This document shows positions 27,654-36,742 of a DNA stretch of 64,000 nucleotides, piece after piece. Below the pieces are notes generated by a model, which ran no database searches, had not been told where the DNA came from, and worked only from the letters and a program-made list of their open reading frames with translations. Each line of letters begins with the position of its first letter. The stretch's first letter is position 1. Position numbers and translations under genes: made by a program. The stretch is from an uncultured Sulfitobacter sp. (GTDB lineage Bacteria > Pseudomonadota > Alphaproteobacteria > Rhodobacterales > Rhodobacteraceae). The DNA is taken from the NCBI RefSeq assembly GCF_947500075.1, contig NZ_CANMQS010000001.1, positions 682,001 to 746,000 of the forward strand, given 5' to 3'.

Positions 27654-29749
27654 TGGCTAAGCACGGTCTCTTCGGGAGCGGTCAGGGCACACCGCCAATC
27701 ATCGCAGAAAAATCACCTGTGTTCTCTGATCCAGCAAGCGTCTTTCGCCGCGGTGAGGCCGGGATTCTCCCAGAGCGCGGTTCTCGCGGCCAACTGGATC
27801 TGGTGACACAACTGCTCGCCAGCGGCATGGCATCGAGCAAGGAAAGTGGTTCACCCCTGCTGGCGGCTTTGACCCCGATGGTGGGAGGCGCCATCGGAAC
27901 GCGTACGTCTGGTCTGTTCAAAGAAGCACAGGCAGGCCGAGACGCATCCGCCATGGACACCCTCATTGCCGCAATGGGAGGTGAGCGCGCCGCCCCGTCA
28001 GCGAATGCTGTATCAGTAAGGCGTGAGGCTGTGCCGGGCTTTTCAACTGAGAACTCTCCGCCGGGAATGAAGGGTATCGCGAAGGCGCTGGAGAAAGCCA
28101 ATCCTGCTGGATCCACACCGTCGGGTAGCACCAACGCCGCAGCGGACTTCTTGATTTCGCCGCAGACGCGGGCAGCATTCCAGCCTTCAGCCGATGCCCT
28201 GAACGTTTCGATGGACTTCAATGCATCCGAAAGTGGTACCGCACGCGGGACAGAGGTCATCATCCCGGATAATGCCTCACCGGAAGTTCGTGCCGCGGCT
28301 GAGCGCTACAACCAGATGGTGGCGGAGTTCGCAGCCAAAAACGGAATTGAAAACTATCCTGTGCGCGGTGTCCGGACACGCTCAGAGAACGGGCGCGGTG
28401 TGTCACATACCGTTCATGCAGAGCCATTCTTCAATAGCGATATGGCGATGCAGGAAGCTGTCGCAGCCAACCCAGAGGCCTTCGCCCAAATCTACAAAGA
28501 GGCGTTCGGCAACCTTCCTGGCGCACGTCTGATCGCGCCCCATGGCGTTGGCAACGACCGTGGGGCTGCGTCCTCTATCTTTGGCGACGAAACCAGCTAC
28601 GGTGAGATGATGGCTAACGCGCTCTTGGGGACGGATGGCCCTGCATCGCCAGCTCGTCAAAATGCAGCGCGCCTTGCCTCCGGTGATTTCAGTACTTTCG
28701 CTGGAGTGGGTCAATCGCAACGCATGAACCAAGACAGCATGCGCAAACTCATTGGCTTGATGAGCAATCAGGACGTGTCGCCTCATCTCCGCGATCTAGC
28801 GAGCACAATGCTGACCCAAGGCATGTCGCAAGGTGGCCCAATGTCTCCGCAAGACCAGATCGCGCTGGCCAGCGGCATGCTGGGGCTTGAGAAGGCCATG
28901 GAACCCCCAGAGCGGAAGATCATCAAAGACGTGAATGGCATCAACCGTTATCAGGACACACAGGAACAGGTGTTCACGGACGTGCAGCCAGACCCGCCGA
29001 AGCAAAGCGCAGCAGAGCAGAAAATTGAGCGCCTTATGGCTCTCGATATTCCCCGCGAAACAGCGGTCAAGATTGCTGATGGCGTTCTCGCGATCAATCG
29101 GGACGAATACGGGGTTGTGACCATCATCGACAAAGCGACCGGCATGCCCGTAAAGGGAGTTCCGACCGCTTCAGGCGGTGCTTTAGCGGACGGGGCCGAC
29201 GATAATGTGCCTGCGGACGCGCCCGTGGCTGGTGTGGTCCCACGGGCAACCCCCGCGCCCACCAACCTGCCGCCGATCAGCAACGCCGAAGACGGCTTTG
29301 GTCTAGAGGGCCAATTGAAAGGAGGCATCAATGCAATTTCTGACTTTGCTGGGTTGGGAACGCCTTACGAAGGGGTTCGCAACACACAGGATTACTTCAA
29401 CGTCCTGAGTGAAAACCTCACGAATGCCTTTGCCCAAACCTATGGCAGACAGCCTACGGGAAAGCGCATGGATGCGATCCAGGCCCTGACTGCGCAGACT
29501 GGCGGCTTGCAGGGCGCCGAAGGAGCACAGTCGAAGCTCAGAGCTTTGAGATCCAGTTTTGCCACTGACCTCGAGACCCTCAAAGCAAAAACTGCGCGCA
29601 GAATGCGCCAACCTGACCGGGATAAGATGAACCAGCAGATCACAGGTGTTGAGGCGATTATCGCGCAGCTGGATGACGCTCTCGGCAGGTTCGGAGATGG
29701 TGAAACGCAGGCAACCACCAACGGCATCAAGTGGAGGGTCGAACAGTGA
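27653..29749 (+). CDS. Large phage virion-type protein (unknown function)
   Basis: The 698-residue protein is rich in Ala, Gly and Gln, has no signal peptide and lacks a recognisable fold over most of its length. A middle section (about 215-320; RYNQMVAEFAAKNGIENYPV, then HGVGNDRGAASSIFGDETSY) looks globular, and the flanks are low-complexity, as in internal virion or tail-associated phage proteins. It is coupled on both sides: its ATG overlaps the preceding stop and its TGA overlaps the next start (GTGA). Peptidoglycan-active or DNA-ejection functions are possible but not shown. Confidence 0.7.
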   Translation: MAKHGLFGSGQGTPPIIAEKSPVFSDPASVFRRGEAGILPERGSRGQLDLVTQLLASGMASSKESGSPLLAALTPMVGGAIGTRTSGLFKEAQAGRDASAMDTLIAAMGGERAAPSANAVSVRREAVPGFSTENSPPGMKGIAKALEKANPAGSTPSGSTNAAADFLISPQTRAAFQPSADALNVSMDFNASESGTARGTEVIIPDNASPEVRAAAERYNQMVAEFAAKNGIENYPVRGVRTRSENGRGVSHTVHAEPFFNSDMAMQEAVAANPEAFAQIYKEAFGNLPGARLIAPHGVGNDRGAASSIFGDETSYGEMMANALLGTDGPASPARQNAARLASGDFSTFAGVGQSQRMNQDSMRKLIGLMSNQDVSPHLRDLASTMLTQGMSQGGPMSPQDQIALASGMLGLEKAMEPPERKIIKDVNGINRYQDTQEQVFTDVQPDPPKQSAAEQKIERLMALDIPRETAVKIADGVLAINRDEYGVVTIIDKATGMPVKGVPTASGGALADGADDNVPADAPVAGVVPRATPAPTNLPPISNAEDGFGLEGQLKGGINAISDFAGLGTPYEGVRNTQDYFNVLSENLTNAFAQTYGRQPTGKRMDAIQALTAQTGGLQGAEGAQSKLRALRSSFATDLETLKAKTARRMRQPDRDKMNQQITGVEAIIAQLDDALGRFGDGETQATTNGIKWRVEQ

Positions 29750-32343
29750 GCGGCGAAGTCAAACTGGTCATCAACGGCCAGCGTGTTGCTGTTGACCGGT
29801 CTTTCTTGGATCTGTCTGCAGAAGATCAGAACGCGACGGTTGAAGAAATCGCGGCCAGCCTCGGCAAGGAGGATAAAGCCGGTAACATGGGCCAGCTGAA
29901 CCAAGGGATCGCGGAAAGTGGCGGGCTCATCCTCGACCTCCTTAACCCCTTTGACAAACCTCACGCTCTCAATCCGTTCAAAGACGGCACCGGATCAGCG
30001 GTAACCGGTCTTGAAAAAGGCATGGATGCAATCGGCGTCAATCGCGCGACATCCGCACCAGAAACCTTCATGGAAAACGTGTTTCGTGGGGCCGGAAACG
30101 CGGCCGGGGCCGCCCCATTTGGAGGACTTGCCGCCAAAGGCCTCTCTCAGGCCAGTGGCATGGTAGGCCAGATCGCTGATGATGCGGCGACAGCGATGGC
30201 TTCGAAATCTGGAGTTGCTGCAGAACTGGCCGCAGGTGGTGCGGCACAAGGCGCTGAGAGTCTCGCTGAAGACGCAGGGGCGCCGGAGTGGCTGCAACTG
30301 ACGGTAGGCATTGTGGGTGGCGCCGGGGCGGGCGCCGTCGCCCCAGTGGTCCGCGCAACGCCGACAGCCATGGGTGCCCGCAAGGTCGCGTCGGCAGTAA
30401 AGACCGCGGCACTGCCATATACAAATGCAGGGGGCGAAGAAGTCGCTCGCCAGCGGATACAAGAACTTGCCGGTGGCGCTGATCGCGCTGCAGAGCTTGC
30501 AAGGCAGATCGGGCCCACAGAAATTGGCCTGACACCAGCACAGCAGATCGGCGACAAAAACCTCTTAGCCCTCGAACAAGAGGCGATGAAGCGTGATCCG
30601 AAGCTGCGTGCGACAATGGATGAACAAGCTGACGATGCCCAACACATCGCCGCGAACAAAGTGCGTGACATGGGCGGAGATCCTGCTGATGCGCAGGCCT
30701 TTTTTGAGCAACGCCGTCAGTCTTTCCGGGAGGAGATCATCGGAGCGGTAGATCGCGCCACCAAAGGCGCATTGCGGCCCACCGCGAAAAACAGCGAAAT
30801 GTTCAACAGCCAAGAAGTATCCAATCAGATCAAGGCTGCTGAAACTGCGGCCAAGGCGCAGGAAGATTTCTTGTGGGCCAAAGTGCCGAAGGATACCGAA
30901 GTAGGCACATCTGGGGCGAAAGCAGCGGCCCAGGACCTGATTGCCGCGACACCGCGCGCGCAACAGGATGATATCCCCCGTGTGGTCCGTCAAATGCTGG
31001 CGCAAAACGCCAATGACCCTCTTGGTGAATTTGACACTGTGGCCGAGGTTCACGGGCTCTATTCCGAACTGCGCCGCGTAGCCCGATCGGCTATGGCCGG
31101 TAGCGATCAGAACCCGAATAAGGCCCGTATTGCAAACAAGATCGCTGACAGCATTCTTGACGACCTTGGTTCAGGAGCGGGCCAGACAGAGGTTGGTCGT
31201 TCCATCGACACAGCGCGCGCTTTTTCTGCTGAAATGCATCAGACCTTCAGCCAGGGCATCGTAGGTAAGTTGCTAAGACGGACGCCGGACGGCGACATGG
31301 TCATTGACCCTGCGCTAACCTTGGATCGCTCCTTGGGCAGAGGTGGCACAACCGGTGCAGTTGCAGCCGACAACATCCAAAACGCAACAAATGCCCGGGC
31401 GGAGCCACAACTCGAAGACTTTTTGCGCAATCGTTTTGATCGCGCCGCGTTTGCCGCTGATGACACGTTCAACCCGCGCGGAGCCGCGACCTTCATGCGC
31501 GACAATGCCGATATGATGGAGCGTTTCCCGTACCTCAAGGAGACGTTCGATGAAGCGCTGCGCACACAGACGCGCGCTGCAGCAGCCGAGACCCGCGGAA
31601 AAACCACGTTGAAGAACATTGAGAATCCGGCAAAGTCAGTAACCGCGGCGTTTAATCAAGCACCACCGGAGGCGGCCATAGATGTCATATTCAAGTCAAA
31701 GCGGCCGTCGAAACAGGCGAAACAACTTGTCGCCACGGCCCGCAAGGACAAGAGCGGGAAGGCTCTGGCTGGTCTTAAAGGCTCTTTTGCTGATTTCGTA
31801 ATCCGGAAAAACACAGACGCCAACGGGCTTTCAGGCGAGGCGATGATCCGCTTCATGAAGATGCCAGAAAACGAAGCGGCCCTTAAAACGGTTTTGAACG
31901 AAAGCGAATTCAACCGCATGGGCCGGATCGCGGTTGAGTTGAAGAAACTGCGCAAAGGCCGGAAGTCTTCTGCAGATATTGGCGGTCTTTCCCCAAGATC
32001 ACCGAACCGCGTCATTGAGATGGTGGCGCGTGTGATCGCGGCGAAGCAAGGGGCTAAGGCGGGTGGCGGATCAAGTGGCGCCTCCATCCAAACTGCACAG
32101 ATGGCGTCTGGCCGCATGAAAGCCCTTCTGGGCAACCTACAGAATGACAAGGCAGAGCAGATGTTGATCGACGCGGTGTCCGATCCTCAACTGTTCCACA
32201 TGCTGATGGTCAAACCGGAGAGCCTGAAGCTGACAAAACGTCATATCAACAAGCTGGCACCCTACTTTACTGGCACCGGCGCCGCTCTCGCCACCTCAGT
32301 TCCTGAAGAAGGTGAACCGGATGATCGTGAGGGCCTTCAATGA
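29746..32343 (+). CDS. Large helical phage ejection/internal virion-type protein
   Basis: The start is the GTG at 29746, with GGAGGG upstream and the preceding stop overlapped (GTGA). The 865-residue protein has a short N-terminal domain (VKLVINGQRVAVDRSFLDL), an Ala/Gly-rich amphipathic stretch (about 100-210), long helical segments, and a conserved-looking C-terminal block ending LQNDKAEQMLIDAVSDPQLF and a PYFTGT tail. Such long helical proteins with this C-terminal block are typical of internal virion or ejection proteins of podovirus-like phages, a family memory I cannot check here. A decayed copy of the same C-terminal block lies at 35449-35601. It overlaps the next gene by four bases. 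Confidence 0.75.
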   Translation: MSGEVKLVINGQRVAVDRSFLDLSAEDQNATVEEIAASLGKEDKAGNMGQLNQGIAESGGLILDLLNPFDKPHALNPFKDGTGSAVTGLEKGMDAIGVNRATSAPETFMENVFRGAGNAAGAAPFGGLAAKGLSQASGMVGQIADDAATAMASKSGVAAELAAGGAAQGAESLAEDAGAPEWLQLTVGIVGGAGAGAVAPVVRATPTAMGARKVASAVKTAALPYTNAGGEEVARQRIQELAGGADRAAELARQIGPTEIGLTPAQQIGDKNLLALEQEAMKRDPKLRATMDEQADDAQHIAANKVRDMGGDPADAQAFFEQRRQSFREEIIGAVDRATKGALRPTAKNSEMFNSQEVSNQIKAAETAAKAQEDFLWAKVPKDTEVGTSGAKAAAQDLIAATPRAQQDDIPRVVRQMLAQNANDPLGEFDTVAEVHGLYSELRRVARSAMAGSDQNPNKARIANKIADSILDDLGSGAGQTEVGRSIDTARAFSAEMHQTFSQGIVGKLLRRTPDGDMVIDPALTLDRSLGRGGTTGAVAADNIQNATNARAEPQLEDFLRNRFDRAAFAADDTFNPRGAATFMRDNADMMERFPYLKETFDEALRTQTRAAAAETRGKTTLKNIENPAKSVTAAFNQAPPEAAIDVIFKSKRPSKQAKQLVATARKDKSGKALAGLKGSFADFVIRKNTDANGLSGEAMIRFMKMPENEAALKTVLNESEFNRMGRIAVELKKLRKGRKSSADIGGLSPRSPNRVIEMVARVIAAKQGAKAGGGSSGASIQTAQMASGRMKALLGNLQNDKAEQMLIDAVSDPQLFHMLMVKPESLKLTKRHINKLAPYFTGTGAALATSVPEEGEPDDREGLQ

Positions 32344-32930
32344 AAGACACTGCTGACCGGACCCTCACCCAGACGGCACAAGCACCACCCGACGATTTCA
32401 ATCAGAAGCTACGGCCCGCCATTCACCCACGTGTTAGCCACGCCGTCCCTGTGCAACCCGACGCAATCATCTATCAGCTATCTCAAGCAGTTTCCTGGAT
32501 TCACAACGCAAAGCCGAAGGAGACTGCCTACTATCACTGCGGCTTCATCGCGGTCGATCAGCAGAGCAGCCAAGACCTTGTCGAGAAGCGGATGTACTTT
32601 TCCCTTGTTGCGGGGTTCGGGCTTGTTTGGCCGCGGCAGAAGCGGATCACCGATCAGCTTACGCACTACTTCGCAATCCGAACGGAGGAGCCCCTGAGCG
32701 GCATGCCACGCAACGTACTGAGTGGGACCGTCCTTCCCAGCGAATACACCATCATGCGGGCTCTTTCTGAGCGCCAGTCGAGCTTGTCAGTGGCCCGGTG
32801 CATACGCGATGCAATCGGCACGACGGACTCGGATGCACGCGAGATGAGAAATAGCCTCATCCGACGCGGTTGGATGACAAATGACGCCTCCCCTGCCCTG
32901 ACTGAGGTTGGCCTCAGCGTCTTGGACTAA
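32340..32930 (+). CDS. Hypothetical phage-module protein
   Basis: The 196-residue protein starts in an ATGA overlap with the preceding virion-type gene. It has no signal peptide. A central region (VSWIHNAKPKETAYYHCGFI) and a C-terminal part resembling a small winged helix (RDAIGTTDSDAREMRNSLIR then GWMTNDASPALTEVGLSVLD) are visible. A DNA-binding role is possible. No family is recognised. It belongs to the same operon as its neighbours. Confidence 0.6.
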   Translation: MKDTADRTLTQTAQAPPDDFNQKLRPAIHPRVSHAVPVQPDAIIYQLSQAVSWIHNAKPKETAYYHCGFIAVDQQSSQDLVEKRMYFSLVAGFGLVWPRQKRITDQLTHYFAIRTEEPLSGMPRNVLSGTVLPSEYTIMRALSERQSSLSVARCIRDAIGTTDSDAREMRNSLIRRGWMTNDASPALTEVGLSVLD

Positions 32931-32953
32931 TCAACACAATAGGAGCAAAGAAA

Positions 32954-33466
32954 ATGGCCAGAACACGTTTTTCAAGCCTTACTGTAATCCCCAACACCGC
33001 GGCAAACGGCCCAGCGAACAAGTACGATCCGGAGTACTGCTGGACAGTGCGTGAACTGGCGCAGCAAGGTCTGTTCGTCGAAGAGTGGTGTGCAGCCATC
33101 GGCGTGACCATGAGCACGCTCTACAACTGGGCCAACCGCTATCCAGAGTTTGAGGACGCGATGCACCAAGCCTGGTATCTCCTACGCGCCTATTGGAGTA
33201 AACAAGCGCGCGAGAGCATCATCGGCGTCTGCCGGCCACCTTCAGTTTTGATCAAAATCCTTGAAACCCGCTTTCCCGAAACTTGGGGGAAAACCAACCC
33301 GCGCATTACCCAAGAGGCCTTCGAGAACCGCCCCGGTCGCCCTGTTGATCCGCAGGATGACGATGCAATTAACCCTGAGATGGTGAAAGGTATGGACCGC
33401 GATCTCATCCGCGACCGCATTGCAGTGCTGGAAGCCCGGCGTGCGGTGGCTAAGGAAAATCAGTAA
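32954..33466 (+). CDS. HTH protein, terminase small-subunit-like
   Basis: The 170-residue protein follows an AGGAG site. Residues about 25-75 form an HTH typical of DNA-recognition domains of phage small terminases and transposase-like proteins: FVEEWCAAIGVTMSTLYNWA. The following helical part (AWYLLRAYWSKQARESIIG) and the Arg/Asp-rich tail fit small terminase subunits, which choose the DNA to be packaged. No large terminase gene follows; an opposite-strand gene lies next. In phage satellites a private small terminase redirects helper packaging, so this gene deserves attention. The call is tentative. Confidence 0.5.
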   Translation: MARTRFSSLTVIPNTAANGPANKYDPEYCWTVRELAQQGLFVEEWCAAIGVTMSTLYNWANRYPEFEDAMHQAWYLLRAYWSKQARESIIGVCRPPSVLIKILETRFPETWGKTNPRITQEAFENRPGRPVDPQDDDAINPEMVKGMDRDLIRDRIAVLEARRAVAKENQ

Positions 33467-33604
33467 CCCCGGGTGCTCTCAATAGGTCGACGCAACACTT
33501 TAGTCTCTTGAGAGAAATGAAGTGTAGTTTCTGGTCTACCAGATGCGGACATTTCTTATTGAGCTGCAGGTATCTGGGATCGTTGGCAAATGCATCAGGG
33601 CAAT

Positions 33605-35287
33605 CTAGTTCTGCTGCATCTGCTGGCCGGTTTGGTTGTAAGCCTGCATTGGGTTGAAGTTGGCGTTGTTCGTCAGGACAATCGACCCGTTTTGTAACTG
33701 CCAAGCGTGGTTGTAATTCTGGTTGAGCATCACTGTGTTACCCGAAGGGGTTTTCCAAGGCTGCACTTCCCAGATGCCGTTAATCGACTTGGCGTGGCCC
33801 GCATCTCTCATCCCTTCACGCTTTTTCCAGCTTTCAAACATCATGTCGCCGATAGACGTATCAGCCTTTGCAGCAATGTTTAGGTTCGGACGCGGCTGGT
33901 TCAGTTTCTTGACCCACCACTGGGTCTCAAGTTGCTTCCACTGCGGATTGACCCTCAAGTTATTGATGATTGGGGCAAAGCCCGGGTGTCCTTCGTCTAA
34001 CTTGCCCACGGGTGTGAATATACCCATGATCATTGCCGTTCGCCCATCTCGATAAACAGCTCCGGAGTAGTTGGCCTCCGCATGCTTGGTGATCACAACG
34101 ATATAGGCGTCGTTCTCGCGCTGTTGTGTTCGTACATGGGCGCGTATTACCACCCCATCCACCCAGGCCTTTGCACTGGCAGGCCAACTGGCGCGCCATG
34201 CCTGCCCGATCAACTGCGTCAGTGGCTCCAGTTCTGGAGCGCGTTGGACGTCTTTGATAGTGACCTGCATGGTGCTTGAAATCGCTTGAAAGTAGGCACG
34301 CGATACCATCTCGGCATCCGTCAGGTCCTGTCCCAAACACATGTAGCCAACCGGCCCGTTTGTGGACATGCCCCAGCTTAGCGGATCCATGAAGGCGAGG
34401 CCGTATGCTTCGTCCTGAGTGCCCGTACCCCACATTAGCCCTGCCCCTGTGAAACAACCCGCTTGCCCGTCTGAGTTGCTCCATTTCACGCCACCTTGAG
34501 TTTTCCAGCCTGCGGGCACGAGGGTTTCGTAAGCAGGAAAGGGCTGGCCCGTGGGCCCGTTCTGATCCATGATCTGCACGCGTCGCATTTCAATCGCTTT
34601 GCCCGGTAGAGAATTCGTCTGGTTTGACGCCAGCGTGTGGTTGCTCTGCCCAGTGTTGCTGGATTGATCGCTGCCTGCCGCATCAGAGAACCTAGTGAAA
34701 TAGGCCTGCACATCGCCCACTGCCGCAAGTCCGACGGCACCAAAGCCAAATAGATCCCCTCCAACGGAGCCGAGCGACGTACCGTTGAGCAGGTACGAAA
34801 TCTCATCTCCGTTTTCTTCAATGTTCAGCATATTGGCGCGGCCTTGCTCAAATGCACTGCTGGATTGCTCAAGCAAGGACCTGAAACCATCGCCATCGCG
34901 ACGGAACACCCGCACCATGCCCTGCGCGTCTAGTGTCAGCATGTGGTAAAGATCACGGGCATCATTCAGCCCATAGAGTATTCCGGCGGAGCCAGTGCTA
35001 TCGGGGTGAATCTCGAGCACGACACTGATCTGCCGCCGCCCTTCAGTTCCGTTTTCTGGGGCGACAAAGAAGTATTTGATCGCTTGCGGATCACCGATAT
35101 TTTCGATTTCAAAACTGCTGCCGTTGTTGGTGTATCGCCAGATGTTGTCTTGACCTGAGACTGGCAGATACTGCGTCAGCCGCCCTAGGTCTTCTGAGCC
35201 GGATTGGGCGGTCGCAGGGCTGACAAAAGCGAGAGACCAGATGAACAAAGTCAAAAACGCAGAAAAAATCATGTGAAGCGCACGCAT
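33605..35287 (-). CDS. Secreted hypothetical protein, moron-like position
   Basis: The start is the ATG at 35287, with GAGAGGG just upstream; a TTG at 35302 would add five residues. The 560-residue product has a signal peptide (MIFSAFLTLFIWSLAFVSPA, cleavage near TAQ). The mature part has a beta-rich N-terminal region (about 40-200), a linker of Asn/Gln/Ser, then a large globular region and a Gln/Asn-rich tail (NPMQAYNQTGQQMQQ). No family is recognised. It is transcribed against the phage module, alone, as prophage cargo genes often are. It may be exported for envelope or surface functions. Confidence 0.75.
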   Translation of the reverse strand: MRALHMIFSAFLTLFIWSLAFVSPATAQSGSEDLGRLTQYLPVSGQDNIWRYTNNGSSFEIENIGDPQAIKYFFVAPENGTEGRRQISVVLEIHPDSTGSAGILYGLNDARDLYHMLTLDAQGMVRVFRRDGDGFRSLLEQSSSAFEQGRANMLNIEENGDEISYLLNGTSLGSVGGDLFGFGAVGLAAVGDVQAYFTRFSDAAGSDQSSNTGQSNHTLASNQTNSLPGKAIEMRRVQIMDQNGPTGQPFPAYETLVPAGWKTQGGVKWSNSDGQAGCFTGAGLMWGTGTQDEAYGLAFMDPLSWGMSTNGPVGYMCLGQDLTDAEMVSRAYFQAISSTMQVTIKDVQRAPELEPLTQLIGQAWRASWPASAKAWVDGVVIRAHVRTQQRENDAYIVVITKHAEANYSGAVYRDGRTAMIMGIFTPVGKLDEGHPGFAPIINNLRVNPQWKQLETQWWVKKLNQPRPNLNIAAKADTSIGDMMFESWKKREGMRDAGHAKSINGIWEVQPWKTPSGNTVMLNQNYNHAWQLQNGSIVLTNNANFNPMQAYNQTGQQMQQN

Positions 35288-35390
35288 AGCAATCCCTCTC
35301 AAAATGTAGGTTCGGACTTATGCGTCAGAGGGTATTGGAGAATCGGGCTTAGTCAAAGGGCTATGAAATAGAGTTGTCGAAACAGGGATT

Positions 35391-35420
35391 CATGGTCATG
35401 GTCATGGTCATGGTCATGGT
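35391..35420 (+). repeat. Five tandem CATGGT hexamers
   Basis: Five exact CATGGT units run from 35391 to 35420. In one frame they encode alternating Met-Val in a short unlikely ORF leading into a decayed virion-protein fragment. A hexamer array of this kind can change length by slippage without shifting frame. Confidence 0.85.
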
Positions 35421-35448
35421 CAAGAAATGTCGGAGACAGCGACAGAGT

Positions 35449-35601
35449 AAACTGCAGAACGACAAGGCGGAGCAAATGATGATCTACACAGTGGAAGACC
35501 CGCTGTTGTTCCGTGCCTTGCTAATGGGCCCACGGGCGACTGCGAAGAACAAGACCGTGTGGAGCAGGCTGGCACCCTACTTCTCAGGAGCGGCGGAAAG
35601 T
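35449..35601 (+). pseudogene. Decayed C-terminal fragment of a virion-type protein
   Basis: The translation from 35449 contains KLQNDKAEQMMIYTVEDPLL and RLAPYFSGAA. It clearly matches the C-terminal block of the 865-residue protein encoded at 29746-32343 (NLQNDKAEQMLIDAVSDPQL and KLAPYFTGTG). The rest of the protein is missing here, so it is a remnant of a second, diverged copy, probably from a related phage. The reading frame is lost after about 35601. Confidence 0.75.
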
Positions 35602-35615
35602 TTCTCAGGAGAAGA

Positions 35616-35894
35616 ATGGCTCTGGTTTCAGAAGCCATCTCCAAGCCGCTGTCCAACCGCAATGCGGAGTGGGCAAGGGTAACCATGCGGATGCTGATTG
35701 AGCAGATGCAGATAGAATCGGGTAGTCGTGACGTTGCAGACCTCGTTGATAGCGCGCAGGACCGCCTGTTCGCCTTGCTGGTGCTATCTCCGTTGGTGAG
35801 CCTTGATGAGCTGACAGCGGGGCTGGAGGCCGCGCAGCAAGATGTTGCGTTTCTTGCGTATGAGCACGATTTGCGGCCATCAGTGATGCAGTGA
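35616..35894 (+). CDS. Small hypothetical helical protein after the virion remnant
   Basis: The 92-residue product starts at the ATG at 35616, preceded by AGGAGA. It is acidic and helical (LIEQMQIESGSRDVADLVDS, then LDELTAGLEAAQQDVAFLAY). No family is recognised. It follows the decayed virion-protein tail directly and may be the next gene of the ancestral phage operon. Good ribosome-binding context and composition support it, but it is short. Confidence 0.5.
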   Translation: MALVSEAISKPLSNRNAEWARVTMRMLIEQMQIESGSRDVADLVDSAQDRLFALLVLSPLVSLDELTAGLEAAQQDVAFLAYEHDLRPSVMQ

Positions 35895-35931
35895 TAGCAA
35901 TGGCGCTCTGTTTCAGACGAGTGCTATCAGT

Positions 35932-36120
35932 CTAGTGGCAATGAAGTGGCTTGGAGCCTGCATGGCAGCATTGGCCTTTTGGTGAGCTCTTCCTGCAGCC
36001 GCCGCTATGCATAACGGTCGAAGGTTTCGCAGTGTCTAGGACTCCAGGACCTTGTAGAGCAAGGCTCGGGCCGCTGGCTACGAGCAGAATAATAGGTAGG
36101 CATGTTAGCAGGCGAAGCAT
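35932..36120 (-). CDS. Small Cys/His-rich secreted protein
   Basis: The 62-residue product has a clean signal peptide (LLTCLPIILLVASGPSLA) and a C-terminal block of GGCRKSSPKGQCCHAGSKP followed by LHCH. That block has four Cys and two His, a pattern I associate with small exported proteins in Rhodobacterales. The ribosome-binding site is weak (TAGAGACG). It could bind metal or form disulfides. Nothing else is known. The rest of 35895-36415 shows no gene. Confidence 0.45.
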   Translation of the reverse strand: MLRLLTCLPIILLVASGPSLALQGPGVLDTAKPSTVMHSGGCRKSSPKGQCCHAGSKPLHCH

Positions 36121-36415
36121 AGCGTCTCTAAATTGGGTTGTTCAATTGGCCATCTGTGCGGCTTGTGATTTTTACGCGCGTTGATCTGGATCAATCTTCT
36201 AATTGTTTCAGGTGAGTTCCGACATTGTTTGTACTAAGTTGACCAACGAACGTGTTGATAACATTGGGACCACTTGCTGGAAGCTGATTGCCATTCAGTA
36301 GCAGTTTTGGCACACCATCTGCCCCATTCTCATAAGTTGTTTCCCTCACCGGCACATCGCGTAATAGTGCAGTTCTGTCGGAGAATCTGGTCCGGCTATT
36401 TTGTGGAGAATATTG

Positions 36416-36742
36416 ATGCGATATATGATTTTGACCGCCCTAATGGTGGCAACGGCTTGCGCAAAGCAACCTGAGAACATTCCGGCTGCCGACATCGGAC
36501 CTAATCCATATCTGCGTTTCTCTTGCAAGAATCTCGCCCAAGAAAAACTCAACCTGTCTCAAAGTTTGGAGAACTTGAGCGCAGCGCAAAAAAGTGCTGC
36601 CAGCGGAGATACCGTAGGTGTTCTCCTGCTCGGCCTTCCTGTTTCGAGCATGTCGGGAAATGATAAGGAAACCGCGATTGCGGTTACAAAGGGTCGCATC
36701 CAAGCTGCTGAGGTAGTTCAGCAACAAAAGGGCTGTGCATGA
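36416..36742 (+). CDS. Small putative lipoprotein
   Basis: The 108-residue protein starts at ATG 36416 (a second ATG follows at 36425). Its N-terminus (MILTALMVATAC) has a lipobox-like ATAC, so the Cys is probably lipid-modified. The rest is helical and polar: CKNLAQEKLNLSQSLENLSA, then GVLLLGLPVSSMSGNDKETA. I recall similar small proteins annotated as conserved lipoproteins in Proteobacteria. It ends in a Cys. No partner gene is near. Confidence 0.6.
   Translation: MRYMILTALMVATACAKQPENIPAADIGPNPYLRFSCKNLAQEKLNLSQSLENLSAAQKSAASGDTVGVLLLGLPVSSMSGNDKETAIAVTKGRIQAAEVVQQQKGCA

Noticed and set aside
35391..35420. Possible CRISPR-like repeat
   Set aside because: It is a simple contiguous hexamer array without spacers, so not CRISPR. 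No other repeat-spacer array or cas gene was seen in the window.
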